Origin: Candidatus Latescibacterota bacterium
GTDB lineage: Bacteria > Krumholzibacteriota > Krumholzibacteriia > Krumholzibacteriales > Krumholzibacteriaceae
DNA length: 45,509 nucleotides
Direction of reading: 5' to 3'
Assembly (NCBI GenBank): GCA_019038625.1
Contig: JAHOYU010000025.1
Location: forward strand, 1-45,509
Shown: piece after piece, positions 7,369-16,827 of the stretch
Position numbering within the stretch: position 1 is the first letter of the stretch
Layout of the letters: every line of letters begins with the position of its first letter
Notes under the pieces: model-generated
Databases searched by the model: none
The model's input: only the letters and a program-made list of their open reading frames with translations
What the model was told of the DNA's origin: nothing
Program-made: the position numbers and the translations under genes

Positions 7369-8943
7369 ATGACAGCCATTAAAAAATCAACTATTCCATT
7401 CCTTGTAGCCGTTGCTATCGCTATTTTCGTATTCCTGAAAAATGCCTGGGTCTCTGAAGACGCATACATAATATTCAGAAGCATCGAGCAATTGTTCGAA
7501 GGGAATGGCCCTGTGTGGAATCCTCACGAGAGGGTCCAGGTCTTCACGAGCCCATTGTGGTATTTTATGCTGGCATTTGTCCGTATGTTTTCCAGAGATG
7601 CTTACCTCAACGTGATCGCTGCCTCGTTTATTCTATGGGTAGCTACTAATCTTGTGCTAAAAAAAGTTTTCAAGAACAATATGATTTTGCTGATTTCAAT
7701 TCTGTTGTTCTCATCTTCAACCGCTTTTTTTGATTACACAAGCTCTGGCCTGGAAAACGTTCTCGCCTACCTTATTATCGCGCTGTATATTTTGAACTAT
7801 ATTGAGTTATTTGCTTTTCGTGACAGCGACAAAACGCAGATAAGTGCGAAAAACCGTATTAAAATGATATTGTTTTTGTTTGGTCTGATCATTTGTGTTC
7901 GACACGATCTGGCGCTGCTGCTATTGCCTTCGACGATCTATGTCGTATTAAAGAACTCGCGGATCTATTCATTAAAACAATGGTCTGTTATTTCTGTCAC
8001 TGCTTTCTTGCCTATCATTCTGTTTTCTATATTTTCTTTGATCTATTATGGTTTCCCATTCCCGAACACGGCCTATGCAAAATTGAATACCGGCATCGAC
8101 AAAGCTGAGATATTCAAGCAAGGGCTCCAGTACTTCAAGTCATCATTCAAATTTGACACAATCACTTTACCGATCATAGCCGGAGCTTTGGTATTGAACA
8201 CAGTTGCATCTTCTAATAAATGTTTAAGATATCTTGGGTATGGTGTGTTTCTTAATCTTTTGTACATCGTTTATATCGGTGGTGACTTTATGCAGGGAAG
8301 ATTGTTTTCCTATGCATATATGGTCTCTGCCATAATTTTACTGTTGAGGTTCACCAGAGTCCATTCCAATAAATATCGATTGATAACTCTCGTGATGGTT
8401 TGTCTGTATCTTGTTTTTTACTCACACACACCGTTCAAGTCCCCTCTTGACTATAATAATCGCACTATAGAATCGGGAATCGCGGATGAGAGGGGCTTCT
8501 TTTTCGATATCCTATCTTTATACAGGTATACTCATCGCGATAAGGAAGGTAAAATATTTCCGGATTGCCCTGAGGCTTATCAGGGACTCAAATTCAAAAA
8601 CACTCCTAATAGTATAACTGCGGCCGCTAGTATAGGTGTTTTTGGATACTACGCCGGGACAGAAAATATCATCATCGATCCTCTGGGACTATCTGACCCT
8701 CTTTTGGCTCGAATGCCTGTGACTGGCAAGTGGCGTATAGGGCATTTTAAAAGAGAACTACCCGAAGGATATGCGAAAAGCATAATTACTGACAACGAAG
8801 TCATCGCCGATCCACGAATCAATGAATATTACAGGAAGCTGAAAATCGTTACTCAAAACGAGGAATTGTTTACAGCAGAACGACTGAAAACAATCATATT
8901 ATTCAATGCAGGCGCCTACAATCACTTGCTGTCAGATGAATGA
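7369..8943 (+). CDS. GT-C-type membrane glycosyltransferase, A+T-rich gene
   Basis: A 524-residue integral membrane protein with about ten hydrophobic segments. The start chosen has GCAGGGG 8 bp upstream; starts at 7345 or 7348 are possible. After the first helix comes the first extracytoplasmic loop with VSEDAYIIFRS (acidic pair Glu30-Asp31), GNGPVWNPHERVQVFTSPLW and further on SSGLENVLAY. This is the pattern of GT-C enzymes resembling mycobacterial AftB-type arabinosyl/mannosyltransferases, which use lipid-linked sugars. A soluble C-terminal domain of about 140 residues follows. Composition is much richer in A+T than its neighbours (one 60-bp line near 7681 is about a third G+C), so recent acquisition is likely. 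It converges on, and overlaps by 22 bp, another glycosyltransferase gene. Confidence 0.75.
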   Translation: MTAIKKSTIPFLVAVAIAIFVFLKNAWVSEDAYIIFRSIEQLFEGNGPVWNPHERVQVFTSPLWYFMLAFVRMFSRDAYLNVIAASFILWVATNLVLKKVFKNNMILLISILLFSSSTAFFDYTSSGLENVLAYLIIALYILNYIELFAFRDSDKTQISAKNRIKMILFLFGLIICVRHDLALLLLPSTIYVVLKNSRIYSLKQWSVISVTAFLPIILFSIFSLIYYGFPFPNTAYAKLNTGIDKAEIFKQGLQYFKSSFKFDTITLPIIAGALVLNTVASSNKCLRYLGYGVFLNLLYIVYIGGDFMQGRLFSYAYMVSAIILLLRFTRVHSNKYRLITLVMVCLYLVFYSHTPFKSPLDYNNRTIESGIADERGFFFDILSLYRYTHRDKEGKIFPDCPEAYQGLKFKNTPNSITAAASIGVFGYYAGTENIIIDPLGLSDPLLARMPVTGKWRIGHFKRELPEGYAKSIITDNEVIADPRINEYYRKLKIVTQNEELFTAERLKTIILFNAGAYNHLLSDE

Positions 8944-10181
8944 TCTGTCCCGGTGAGGCCTTTCAGAGCAATAAAATAAACGCAGACCAGAAGTAAAAGA
9001 TTCGCGATGAAGATCATCCCGTAAGCGTTGTAGACCTTCCAGTGTGGGAACCAGTTGAAAACGAAAACACTGGAACACGCGATCGATGACAAGGGCAGCA
9101 GGAGAAGGCCCCCTTTCCATACATTGGAAAAAGATCGGGCCGATGTCAGGTATGTCAAGATCACGATCTGGCAGAAAGGTAGATAGCTGAAGTAGTGCGG
9201 CCAGGAAGTCTTGATGAGGAAGGGAAGTGAGAGAAAAAGTAATACAAGTGAGAGGGTGTATTTATCCTTCAGATTCTTCCGCTCCATCAGCCAGAGAAGG
9301 GCCAGGTTGCACAGGAAGACAGCATAACCGGCCACAGAGAGTATTTGCGCACCCATGGTGCCAACAGGCTTCTTGACTAAAAGATGGCTCCATCTATCCG
9401 CCACATGGCCAAAATATTGTGAGTTGACATCATGACGGATCCATTCCAAATCGGGCATGGTCGCAATTCTGGCCTTCTCAAATGCTATCCACGGTTGCAG
9501 ACCCATTGCAGTGGCTGGAAGGAAAGCATAGAGGGCAAATAGGGCAATAGCAAAGCTGGCGCAGACACGGAAGTCACGCTTTATAATAAAGTACACCAGA
9601 AATACGGCCGGGTAATATTTGATTGCTACTGCAACAGCGAGCAGGATACCCGCCAGGACACGCTTCTTTCCCGCATAGGCGTGGAATGCAGCGACAACGC
9701 AGACAACAAGCATCACACTCACTTGTCCCCATTTAGTGTTGTGCAGTATTGGGAAGGAAGTAATCAAGACTCCGGCGTAAAGAGCGATGCTACCTGGTTT
9801 CAGACGGCGCAGCCTGACCAGGGGAAGAACACACAATGTCACCAGGCTGATGGCCTGCAAAATTCCCCAACCCCACATGGCCGGCATCTGTTTAAGAGCG
9901 CATAAAGGCACAAGCAAAAGAGCAAAGAATGCTGAATAAAAATACCCGGGAACAGGCGTTGATGTGTGAAGGATGGTTCTGGCCATCGGGTAGTAGTGGC
10001 CCAGAAAATCCTGGAACAACTGGTTGTTGTGGTCAAGGGCAACGACAAAGGAAGCAACAGATTTCCATACCGTCAAATAATATGCTGAGATCAGAATAAG
10101 TAATGGGACGATCAGTGCTGCCAGATAAATAGCCCGGGGAAGAGTCTGCAGGCGATTCTTGATGGTTTGCAGGAAACGCAT
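8922..10181 (-). CDS. Glycosyltransferase family 87 (DUF2029) membrane protein
   Basis: A 419-residue polytopic membrane protein of the GT87 type (PimE-like alpha-mannosyltransferase superfamily, polyprenyl-phosphate-sugar donor). After the first helix is the diagnostic loop LDHNNQLFQDFLGHYYPMAR, in which the acidic residues are expected to be catalytic, then PVPGYFYSAFFALLLVP. Further on are NTKWGQVSVML, and AIKYYPAVFLVYF in the middle of the chain, both typical. About ten further helices follow, to a short polar tail. The gene has a strong promoter about 60 bp upstream. Its 3' end overlaps the A+T-rich glycosyltransferase by 22 bp, so the two are convergent and not an operon. The acceptor is unknown. 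Confidence 0.8.
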   Translation of the reverse strand: MRFLQTIKNRLQTLPRAIYLAALIVPLLILISAYYLTVWKSVASFVVALDHNNQLFQDFLGHYYPMARTILHTSTPVPGYFYSAFFALLLVPLCALKQMPAMWGWGILQAISLVTLCVLPLVRLRRLKPGSIALYAGVLITSFPILHNTKWGQVSVMLVVCVVAAFHAYAGKKRVLAGILLAVAVAIKYYPAVFLVYFIIKRDFRVCASFAIALFALYAFLPATAMGLQPWIAFEKARIATMPDLEWIRHDVNSQYFGHVADRWSHLLVKKPVGTMGAQILSVAGYAVFLCNLALLWLMERKNLKDKYTLSLVLLFLSLPFLIKTSWPHYFSYLPFCQIVILTYLTSARSFSNVWKGGLLLLPLSSIACSSVFVFNWFPHWKVYNAYGMIFIANLLLLVCVYFIALKGLTGTDHSSDSK

Positions 10182-10572
10182 TCAGGCTCCATCAGGTGCT
10201 GGAATCGAATCTTTTGTCAAATATACATTTACATCCCTGATAATAATCCCGGTCAATTTTTCTGTCAATGTGTTTGATTTTCTTCGATTCATCCGTGGAT
10301 TGAATGAGAGCAGGCCCCGGACAGTGAGGAAGACGTGCGGCTGATTCACCTACCAGGGCCATACTCCGGGTTTGGAGAGAGTACTCCTGACCTTTTCATC
10401 CATATTTACTGATGCCATGCGATAATGCTGTCTGCGGTGAGGCCTCGAAAGTATTGCGTTGTATTTCTACTTAAATATTGTGATTTTTTTCTGAAAAGTC
10501 AAGTAATGAGCGGTTTGTCAGACCGGATACTTTCCGGGTCGGAGGAGCTATCGACTCTGCCTGGACAGGTGA
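10182..10572. other. 391-bp intergenic stretch
   Basis: This lies between the 5' end of the GT87 gene and the 3' end of the methyltransferase gene, both on the minus strand. It holds the GT87 promoter (10240-10268) and an imperfect GACC-rich hairpin near 10516-10541 that may end the methyltransferase transcript but lacks a T-run. No supported coding region was seen. Confidence 0.5.
10240..10268 (-). promoter_or_regulatory. Promoter for the GT87 gene
   Basis: On the minus strand: perfect TTGACA (10268-10263), 17-bp spacer, TATTAT (10245-10240). The predicted transcript leader is about 50 nt. This is among the best sigma-70-type matches in the window. Confidence 0.6.
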
Positions 10573-11574
10573 TTATTTTATTGCTCGAAGCATGTAGTGG
10601 AAGTTGTGGTATGTCACGATCCTTTTCAGCCGGGAGAGTGTCCTGAAAAGTGAATAGCCTGCCGGGCAGATGTTGGGATAGGCGGCTTGAGGAACGGGGG
10701 TGACTTCGGTGAACCCGGAATCCAGGAGTATTTTTCTGACCCTGAAGACGCTCGTCGGAAATTCGTACGATGCCGGCTGGTGGCCCGAACCTCTCAACCT
10801 GTGAAAAAGAGATCGAAGTACTCCATGCACGGGCCTCGGCAACAGGATCGACTTCCAGAACTGGAAAAGTCCCCATGCGTTGATATCCTCGAGGATCAGT
10901 ATTCCTCCGGGGCGAAGTATCCTGAAAAATGAACTCAACATTTTTTCGAGAAGGTCGGGTTCGTGGTGGATCAGGTCAATACAGCACACGCAATCAAAAG
11001 TATTGTCGGCGAAAGGCAGCGCCTGTACGGCACCGGCCACATTAAATCTGGACTGGTAATCGTCTCGCAGACTTTCAAGCAGACTCTGCATCAGGTCGAA
11101 CGCTACCAGCATAAGGTCTCTGCCGGAGCTCCCCTCGCTCAAGCTTTTTTGAGAGACCAGGTCGAGGAATCCCGTGTCCAGCCCGCAACCGACGTTCAGC
11201 ACCACAAGCTCTCTGCTGCCTGTCAATTCTCCTGTGTCTGTCGGTTCAATTCTATCTGTTCTGAGGCCTTTCAGTTCTTTCCTGACGAAATCCCAGTACT
11301 CTTTTTTTGAGTTCTTCCACTGCTGCTCATGGAATATTTCCCCGCCGGACGGGATGTGGTCGGCCATCAGTTCGCCAAGTTTTTCCTCTTCTTCGATATG
11401 AGTCATGTCGGTGTCATCAGGAATAAGAAGTGGAATGCCTCCGGATATTCCGTAAACGCGGTGGCAGCCGGGGCAACACAGGCCGTTAGATTCCATACCC
11501 GAGTGTGTGAAGGCAGTGCCGCATTCGGGGCAGGCGAGAAGTTCGAGAAGCTTATTGTTTATCTGTTCGCTCAT
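10573..11574 (-). CDS. Class I SAM-dependent methyltransferase with N-terminal zinc ribbon
   Basis: A 333-residue soluble protein. Residues 1-60 form a Trm112-like zinc ribbon: LACPECGTAF ... CCPGCHRVYGISGGIPLLIP. A Rossmann methyltransferase fold follows: motif I VVLNVGCGLDTGFLDL (about 128-143) as the SAM-binding loop, an acidic strand end (LVAFDLMQSLLESL), FNVAGAVQALPFADNTFDCVCCIDLIHHEPD (about 195-225) and ILRPGGILILEDINAWG (about 235-252). This layout is common in enzymes modifying lipids, glycans or small metabolites; the substrate cannot be told. It is transcribed divergently from the M24 peptidase. A near-perfect -10 lies only 11 bp from its start codon. Confidence 0.85.
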   Translation of the reverse strand: MSEQINNKLLELLACPECGTAFTHSGMESNGLCCPGCHRVYGISGGIPLLIPDDTDMTHIEEEEKLGELMADHIPSGGEIFHEQQWKNSKKEYWDFVRKELKGLRTDRIEPTDTGELTGSRELVVLNVGCGLDTGFLDLVSQKSLSEGSSGRDLMLVAFDLMQSLLESLRDDYQSRFNVAGAVQALPFADNTFDCVCCIDLIHHEPDLLEKMLSSFFRILRPGGILILEDINAWGLFQFWKSILLPRPVHGVLRSLFHRLRGSGHQPASYEFPTSVFRVRKILLDSGFTEVTPVPQAAYPNICPAGYSLFRTLSRLKRIVTYHNFHYMLRAIK

Positions 11575-11585
11575 GACTGGTCCCC

Positions 11586-11613
11586 ATTATATTGAAAAAT
11601 GATTGTACTTCAA
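11586..11613 (-). promoter_or_regulatory. Promoter for the methyltransferase, very short leader
   Basis: On the minus strand: TTGAAG (11613-11608), 16-bp spacer, perfect TATAAT (11591-11586). The start codon lies 11 bp downstream of the -10, so the mRNA would be nearly leaderless and the GGGGA before the ATG would be at best partly transcribed. Confidence 0.45.
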
Positions 11614-11737
11614 TCGTTTGTTTGTCAGTATGGAGAGATGTTATCAACGGATGGCGATTCGATAGAGGACAGGATGCACAAAGTCCAGTCATGATTGACG
11701 TCGAAGAAGGTTCAGGATTCAGAGAGGGAGGATGACG

Positions 11738-12925
11738 ATGGATCTCCAGGCAATTCAAAAGGCATTGAAAGAAAAAGGTGTGGATGGGTGGCTGTTTTAC
11801 GATTTTCACAACCGGGATCATCTCGCGTACAGGATACTCGGGCTGGACTTCGAAAAGATGACATCCAGGCGCTGGTTCTACTTTATCCCGGCAGAGGGTG
11901 AGGCCGTCAGGCTGGTTCACAGGGTGGAGATGTCCAAGCTCGACTCACTTCCCGGGAAAAAGGTCTATTACCATCCGTGGGAAGAGCTTCACGCGAAGTT
12001 GAGGGAGATTCTCGGCGAGCCGAAGTCGATCGCCATGCAGTACTCACCACTGAATAATATCCCGTATACTTCGATCGTAGATGCGGGCACTGTCGAACTT
12101 ATCAGAAGCTGCGGTCACGAGGTAGTCTCCTCGTCCGATCTGGTGCAGTTGTTCGAAGCGATAATCGATGAGGATGGATACCAGAGCCACTTAAAGGCTT
12201 GCGATATAATCCAGGGCATAAAGAACGAAGCCTTCGCTCAGATCGACAGCGCTATAAAAGAGGGAAGGGATGTCACCGAGTACGAGATCGCGCAGTATAT
12301 CCTCCGTCGTTTCGATGAGGAAGGGATCGATCCCGGGCATGATATCCCGATAGTCGGGGCGAACGATCACCCGGCCAACCCCCATTTCGAGCCGACTGAA
12401 GATGGAAGTTATACCTTCAAAAAAGGTGATTGCGTACTCATAGACCTCTGGGGCAAGTGCAAGGAACCAGGGTCGATCTTTTACGATATCACATGGTGCG
12501 GGTTTATCGGCACAGATCCTCCGGCCAAATATGTCGAGATATTCAACACGGTCCGCGACGCACGAATAGCGGCCGTTGAATTCGTGCGCAAGTGTTTTGC
12601 CGAGGACCGTCCATGCTTCGGGTGGGAGGTCGATGACGCCTGCCGTAACGTTGTGAAAGAGGCTGGATACGGAGACTATTTCATTCACAGGACGGGGCAT
12701 TCGATAGGTGAGGAAGTCCATGGCAATGGAGTGCATATCGATAACCTCGAGACAAAGGACGAGCGCCAGCTGGTGCCAGGCATCTGTTTCTCGATAGAAC
12801 CGGGCATCTATCTGGAAGGTGAGATGGCCACGAGAAGCGAGATCGACCTTTTCATCACCCTGGATGGCGAAGTAGTAGTAGCGGGCGATGAGCAGACTGA
12901 TCTTATCCTGATGGGTGTTGATTGA
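11738..12925 (+). CDS. M24 family metallopeptidase (Xaa-Pro aminopeptidase/dipeptidase-like)
   Basis: A 395-residue cytosolic peptidase of the pita-bread fold that cleaves next to proline or a related N-terminal bond. The ATG at 11738 has GGGAGG 6 bp upstream; the ATG at 11732 would be too close. Residues 1-130 are the creatinase-type N-terminal domain. The five dinuclear-metal ligands are intact: Asp236 (VLIDLWG), Asp250 (FYDITWCG), His321 (HRTGHSIGEEVHG), Glu354 (FSIEPGIY) and Glu368 (TRSEIDLFI). The two Asp ligands are 14 residues apart, against about 11 in PepP or prolidase, because of a G-K-C-K-E-P insertion. An intrinsic terminator follows 41 bp after the stop, so the gene is monocistronic. 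Confidence 0.92.
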   Translation: MDLQAIQKALKEKGVDGWLFYDFHNRDHLAYRILGLDFEKMTSRRWFYFIPAEGEAVRLVHRVEMSKLDSLPGKKVYYHPWEELHAKLREILGEPKSIAMQYSPLNNIPYTSIVDAGTVELIRSCGHEVVSSSDLVQLFEAIIDEDGYQSHLKACDIIQGIKNEAFAQIDSAIKEGRDVTEYEIAQYILRRFDEEGIDPGHDIPIVGANDHPANPHFEPTEDGSYTFKKGDCVLIDLWGKCKEPGSIFYDITWCGFIGTDPPAKYVEIFNTVRDARIAAVEFVRKCFAEDRPCFGWEVDDACRNVVKEAGYGDYFIHRTGHSIGEEVHGNGVHIDNLETKDERQLVPGICFSIEPGIYLEGEMATRSEIDLFITLDGEVVVAGDEQTDLILMGVD

Positions 12926-13302
12926 CAGATCGAGCCTGACAGCCGTGTAAAGACATGAAATCTATTATCGGGCCATGTCGTGTGGCCCGATTTTACCTTC
13001 CGTTTTTATTGTAGACTATACTGCTTCGAATGTGATAAAATAGCTTATCTCGGTGAAACTTACATTCAACATCCCAATTCCTGTCGGTGTGAAAGATCGT
13101 GCGGCTCTTTCGCCGAATACGGGGCTTGGGACTATAATCGTAAATCGGCTTACGTCTGACAGCCAATTGTGAGAGGAGGATTTTACCCGCCGTTTCATGT
13201 TGCTACAGGTCTGTCCAGGCCTCAACACCCACCGTCCAATCTTCGGGTTCAGATTCACCGATACCATCCCCGGAGCAGCGACGCAAACGGTTAGGAGAGA
13301 GA
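12926..13302. other. 377-bp intergenic stretch before the subtilase
   Basis: It starts with the peptidase terminator (12967-12994). The remaining 300 bp have a TATACT at 13017-13022 with a poor -35 and no clear promoter. Short open frames exist on both strands (an 83-codon one on the minus strand, a 40-codon one on the plus strand near 13054) but none has a convincing ribosome site or recognisable product. Confidence 0.4.
12967..12994 (+). terminator. Intrinsic terminator after the M24 peptidase
   Basis: A 9-bp perfect stem (atcgggcca / tggcccgat) with a 7-nt loop runs directly into TTTT. Confidence 0.8.
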
Positions 13303-16300
13303 ATGCATCGAAAATTCATCGCCCTGTCTTTCTGCCTGCTGATGATCTTGACGCCTCTATTCGGCGCCAGTGCGGCAGATTCCCCAAGGGTTTTCGCTCC
13401 CGTTCAGGGAGGGTTTGTCGGGACAGGAGAAAACGTCCTGCCTTATGCTCCGGACAGGATTTTTGTCCAGTTTACTTCTGCCAGCTACAAAGTCTCAAGT
13501 CTCAAGATAAATTTCCAGAAAGGTGCCGAACCTGCAGACGGGTTGACCGGTCTTGCTACGGTCGACGCGCTCAGCCGCGAATTCGGTGTGTTGAAGATCT
13601 CCCGGCCCTACATGGAGCCGAAGAACAAGATAGCGGCAGTACAGCTTGGAGTGGACAGGTGGTTCCGGGTAGACCTGTCGCCAGGTGCCGATATCGAAGC
13701 GATCGTGGCGCGTTTCGCGGCCGATCCGAATGTTGAATACGCGAAGCCCGATTACAGGGCATTCCCCGCTGTGACCCCGAGCGATCCGATGTACGCCGAC
13801 CACTGGGGTCATAACAATACGGCACAGTTGCCCGACCTCGACTGGGGCGGGACATACGACCATACCCTGCCGAACACGGTGGGAACACCAGGCTTTGACG
13901 CCAACGCGCCCGCGGCGTGGGACGGAAGCCAGGGATACGGCAGCTCGTCAGTGATCGTCGCAATCCTTGACTCCGGTGTTGACGCCGGTCACCCTGACCT
14001 CAACCAGGTTGCGGGATATGATTTCGGCGATAACGACAGCAATCCTGATGACGACTCCAACGCGCCTGGTCATGGCACCTGCTGTGCCGGTGTGGCGGCA
14101 GCGATAGCGAATAACGGACTCGGGGCCTGCGGCGCTGCTCCGGGCGTCAGCATCATGCCCTGCAAGTGCGCCGACAGTGGCGGATCACTTTACTTTTCCT
14201 ACCTCGACGCCGCCCTTTACTGGGCTGCCGACAATGGGGCCGATGTGATCAGCATGAGCCTCGGCGCGTACGCGAACGTAGGCCAGCTCCCGGCAACGGA
14301 TGCGGCACTTGAGTACGCTGCTAACGCTGGTTGTCTCATCGTCGCCGCGACGAGTAACGACAACTTCAACTACATCAGCTATCCCGCCTGCCATCCCGAC
14401 GTGATGGCGATCGGTGCGGCATCTCCTTGCGGCGACCGCAAGAGAAGCTCGAGCAGTTCGACAGAGTGTAATCCCGGTGTCGACACCGACCCGAACGGGT
14501 ATACCTGCGACGGTGAGCGTTGGTGGGGATCGTGCTACGGCTCGACGAACCAGGACGGCTCTGACGCAGTCGACATACTCGGTCCGACGATTCTGCCGAC
14601 GACCGATATCCAGGGCAACGGCGGATACGCAAGTGGCGATTATTCCCCGTTCTTCAACGGAACCTCCTGCGCGACTCCGTACGTCGCCGGAGTAGCTGCT
14701 CTCGTAAAGTCGAAGAATCCGACCTGGACGCCCGCCCAGATCCGTGACGAGCTGCGCAACACGGCGATCGACGTAGTGAACGTCGAGTCGGGTAGTGGCT
14801 GGGATCGTTACAGCGGATACGGAATGGTAGATGCTGAAGCGGCAGTAGGCGGCGGCGGACCTGTCGCTCCTGTAGCCGAGTTCTCAGGCAGTCCTGTGAG
14901 CGGCATCGAGCCATTGACAGTTGATTTCGTCGACGCGTCCACCGGCACACCGACCAGCTGGTCCTGGACTTTCGGAGACGGTGGTACTTCGACTCAGCAG
15001 AACCCTTCGTACACATACAATGTTGCCGGCAGCTATAATGTCAGCCTCAGTGTGAGCAATGCAGTCGGTTCTGACGGTATCACGAAGAACGGTTATATCA
15101 CGGTCGATCCTTGTGTGGCACCGACAGCAGCGTTCAGCGGAACGCCGACTTCGGGCTACGCCGCGCTGATGGTTAATTTTACCGACGAATCGACCGGCGC
15201 CGCTTCATGGGCCTGGACATTCGGCGACGGTGGAACTTCAACGCAGCAGAATCCTTCCTATTCATATGCCGATCCGGGCACGTACTCTGTAAGCCTGTCG
15301 GTGACGAACAGCTGTGGCAGCGATGCCATTACGATGACAGACTACATCACAGTGGAAGAGTCCGTTACCCAGAAGGTATACGCGTCGGCTGATATCCCGG
15401 TGATCGGAACAGTGACGGGAAGCTACGCGAACACATTCGCCAGCGACAACAGCCGCGAGACCATCACCGAGGTGACCTACACAGGTCATCCGAGAAAACA
15501 GTACAGCTATGCAGAACACAAGTGGTCGTTCAATGTTCCGGCGAATTCCTCAGATGTGACCTTCTCCGTGGAAGGTTCCAGGACGAGTACTGGCGATGGT
15601 GACAACTTCATCTTCGCTTATTCGACCGACGGTTCGGTCTACAACAACCTCGTGACAATCGCCAGCACCACGGAGCAGACCTATTCGGCCACGCTTCCCA
15701 CGGGAACGAGTGGCACGGTCTACATCAGGGTCCTCGACAGTGATCGCAGCTGGGGCAACCTGACCAACGATGCCGTCAGCATCGACGAGATGTATATCGA
15801 GGTCATGGGTGGCTCATCAGGCTCAGCGCCTGTTGCTGCCTTCACGGGTACTCCGACCTCCGGAGACTATCCTCTCGAAGTAACATTCGTGGATCAGTCA
15901 GCTAACGCTCCGACTTCCTGGAACTGGGACTTCGGTGACGGAGGCGGCTCTACCCAGCAGAACCCTGTTTATACGTACAACGCTGCCGGGACATACACTG
16001 TCACCTTGACAGCTACCAACGAGTATGGAACGGACGATGCGATAGAGAGTGGTTATATCACCGTTACCGATCCGGGTTCGACGGTCTACACGCATGTAGA
16101 CGATATAGTCGTGATCCAGACCGGCTCCAGGAACAAGCTCTATGGCAATGCTACGGTGACTATTCTCGATGGAGGCGGTTCTCCAGTATCCGGCGCGGTA
16201 GTGTACGGATTCTTCAGTGCGCCTACGACCGCGACAGTGACCGGGACTACGGGAGTAGACGGCACAGTCACAATCGTATCCGGCAGACAGAAAGTCGAAG

Positions 16301-16707
16301 TAGATTTCTGTTTCGAGGTGACCAACGTCGTCAAGACGGGGACCACCTATGATGAGGGCTCCAATGTCGTGACCAGGTCATGTGAGAGCGGAGATGTCTT
16401 CAGCGCGGGTGACAGGTTCATCCTCACCGAGAGGGAGACCCCGGACATGTTCGGCCTTTCCCAGAACTATCCGAACCCGTTCAACCCGGTAACGCTGATC
16501 AGCTTCAGCCTGCCGGTCGAGTCACGTGTAAGGCTGGATATCTTCAACGTGAAGGGCCAGCTTGTGGCAACGCTCGTGAACAAGACGGTCGATGCCGGTT
16601 ATCATGTGACCGAATGGAACGCTGCGGGGATGTCGAGTGGTATCTATCTATATCGTCTCAAGACTGAGAACTTTACCGAGACGAAGAAGATGATCCTTCT
16701 CCGCTAA
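13303..16707 (+). CDS. Secreted subtilisin-like protease (S8) with PKD repeats and FlgD-like C-terminus
   Basis: A 1134-residue exported serine protease. A signal peptide (1-25, ending GASAAD) is followed by a fervidolysin-type propeptide (about 45-165; RIFVQFTS, NVEYAKPDY). The S8 catalytic triad is intact: Asp223 (AILDSGVDAGHPDL), His257 (GHGTCCAGVAAA) and Ser455 (NGTSCATPYVAGVAAL). Next come PKD domains at about 522-603 and 606-685 (W-x-W-T-F-G-D-G-G), a beta-sandwich domain (690-837), a third PKD (843-922) and an Ig-like domain (926-1027). The C-terminus (1047-1134) is a FlgD-like Ig module starting LSQNYPNPFNPVT and ending TKKMILLR. It is probably a cell-surface or released degradative enzyme, with the C-terminal module acting in sorting or attachment. 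An ideal terminator follows. AGGAGAG lies 4-5 bp before the ATG. Confidence 0.93.
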   Translation: MHRKFIALSFCLLMILTPLFGASAADSPRVFAPVQGGFVGTGENVLPYAPDRIFVQFTSASYKVSSLKINFQKGAEPADGLTGLATVDALSREFGVLKISRPYMEPKNKIAAVQLGVDRWFRVDLSPGADIEAIVARFAADPNVEYAKPDYRAFPAVTPSDPMYADHWGHNNTAQLPDLDWGGTYDHTLPNTVGTPGFDANAPAAWDGSQGYGSSSVIVAILDSGVDAGHPDLNQVAGYDFGDNDSNPDDDSNAPGHGTCCAGVAAAIANNGLGACGAAPGVSIMPCKCADSGGSLYFSYLDAALYWAADNGADVISMSLGAYANVGQLPATDAALEYAANAGCLIVAATSNDNFNYISYPACHPDVMAIGAASPCGDRKRSSSSSTECNPGVDTDPNGYTCDGERWWGSCYGSTNQDGSDAVDILGPTILPTTDIQGNGGYASGDYSPFFNGTSCATPYVAGVAALVKSKNPTWTPAQIRDELRNTAIDVVNVESGSGWDRYSGYGMVDAEAAVGGGGPVAPVAEFSGSPVSGIEPLTVDFVDASTGTPTSWSWTFGDGGTSTQQNPSYTYNVAGSYNVSLSVSNAVGSDGITKNGYITVDPCVAPTAAFSGTPTSGYAALMVNFTDESTGAASWAWTFGDGGTSTQQNPSYSYADPGTYSVSLSVTNSCGSDAITMTDYITVEESVTQKVYASADIPVIGTVTGSYANTFASDNSRETITEVTYTGHPRKQYSYAEHKWSFNVPANSSDVTFSVEGSRTSTGDGDNFIFAYSTDGSVYNNLVTIASTTEQTYSATLPTGTSGTVYIRVLDSDRSWGNLTNDAVSIDEMYIEVMGGSSGSAPVAAFTGTPTSGDYPLEVTFVDQSANAPTSWNWDFGDGGGSTQQNPVYTYNAAGTYTVTLTATNEYGTDDAIESGYITVTDPGSTVYTHVDDIVVIQTGSRNKLYGNATVTILDGGGSPVSGAVVYGFFSAPTTATVTGTTGVDGTVTIVSGRQKVEVDFCFEVTNVVKTGTTYDEGSNVVTRSCESGDVFSAGDRFILTERETPDMFGLSQNYPNPFNPVTLISFSLPVESRVRLDIFNVKGQLVATLVNKTVDAGYHVTEWNAAGMSSGIYLYRLKTENFTETKKMILLR

Positions 16708-16795
16708 CTTTATCAAGTGTTTGCCGCTGAGGCTGTGGTGTGCTTTTCAGGTAAGGAGAGTCACTCCATAAAGTGGTCGTAGCGGCAGTTATCAG

Positions 16796-16827
16796 AAGGC
16801 CGGCCCGGAATCGGGCCGGCCTTTTTT
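16796..16827 (+). terminator. Strong intrinsic terminator after the subtilase
   Basis: A perfect 12-bp stem (aaggccggcccg / cgggccggcctt) with a GAAT tetraloop is followed by six T. Together with the 9 bases before it, it is repeated with one change at 24270-24306. Confidence 0.92.

Noticed and set aside
13016-13267. 83-codon minus-strand frame and a 40-codon plus-strand frame before the subtilase
   Set aside because: No ribosome site, no recognisable product, and both lie in the leader region of the next gene. I could not tell them from chance.
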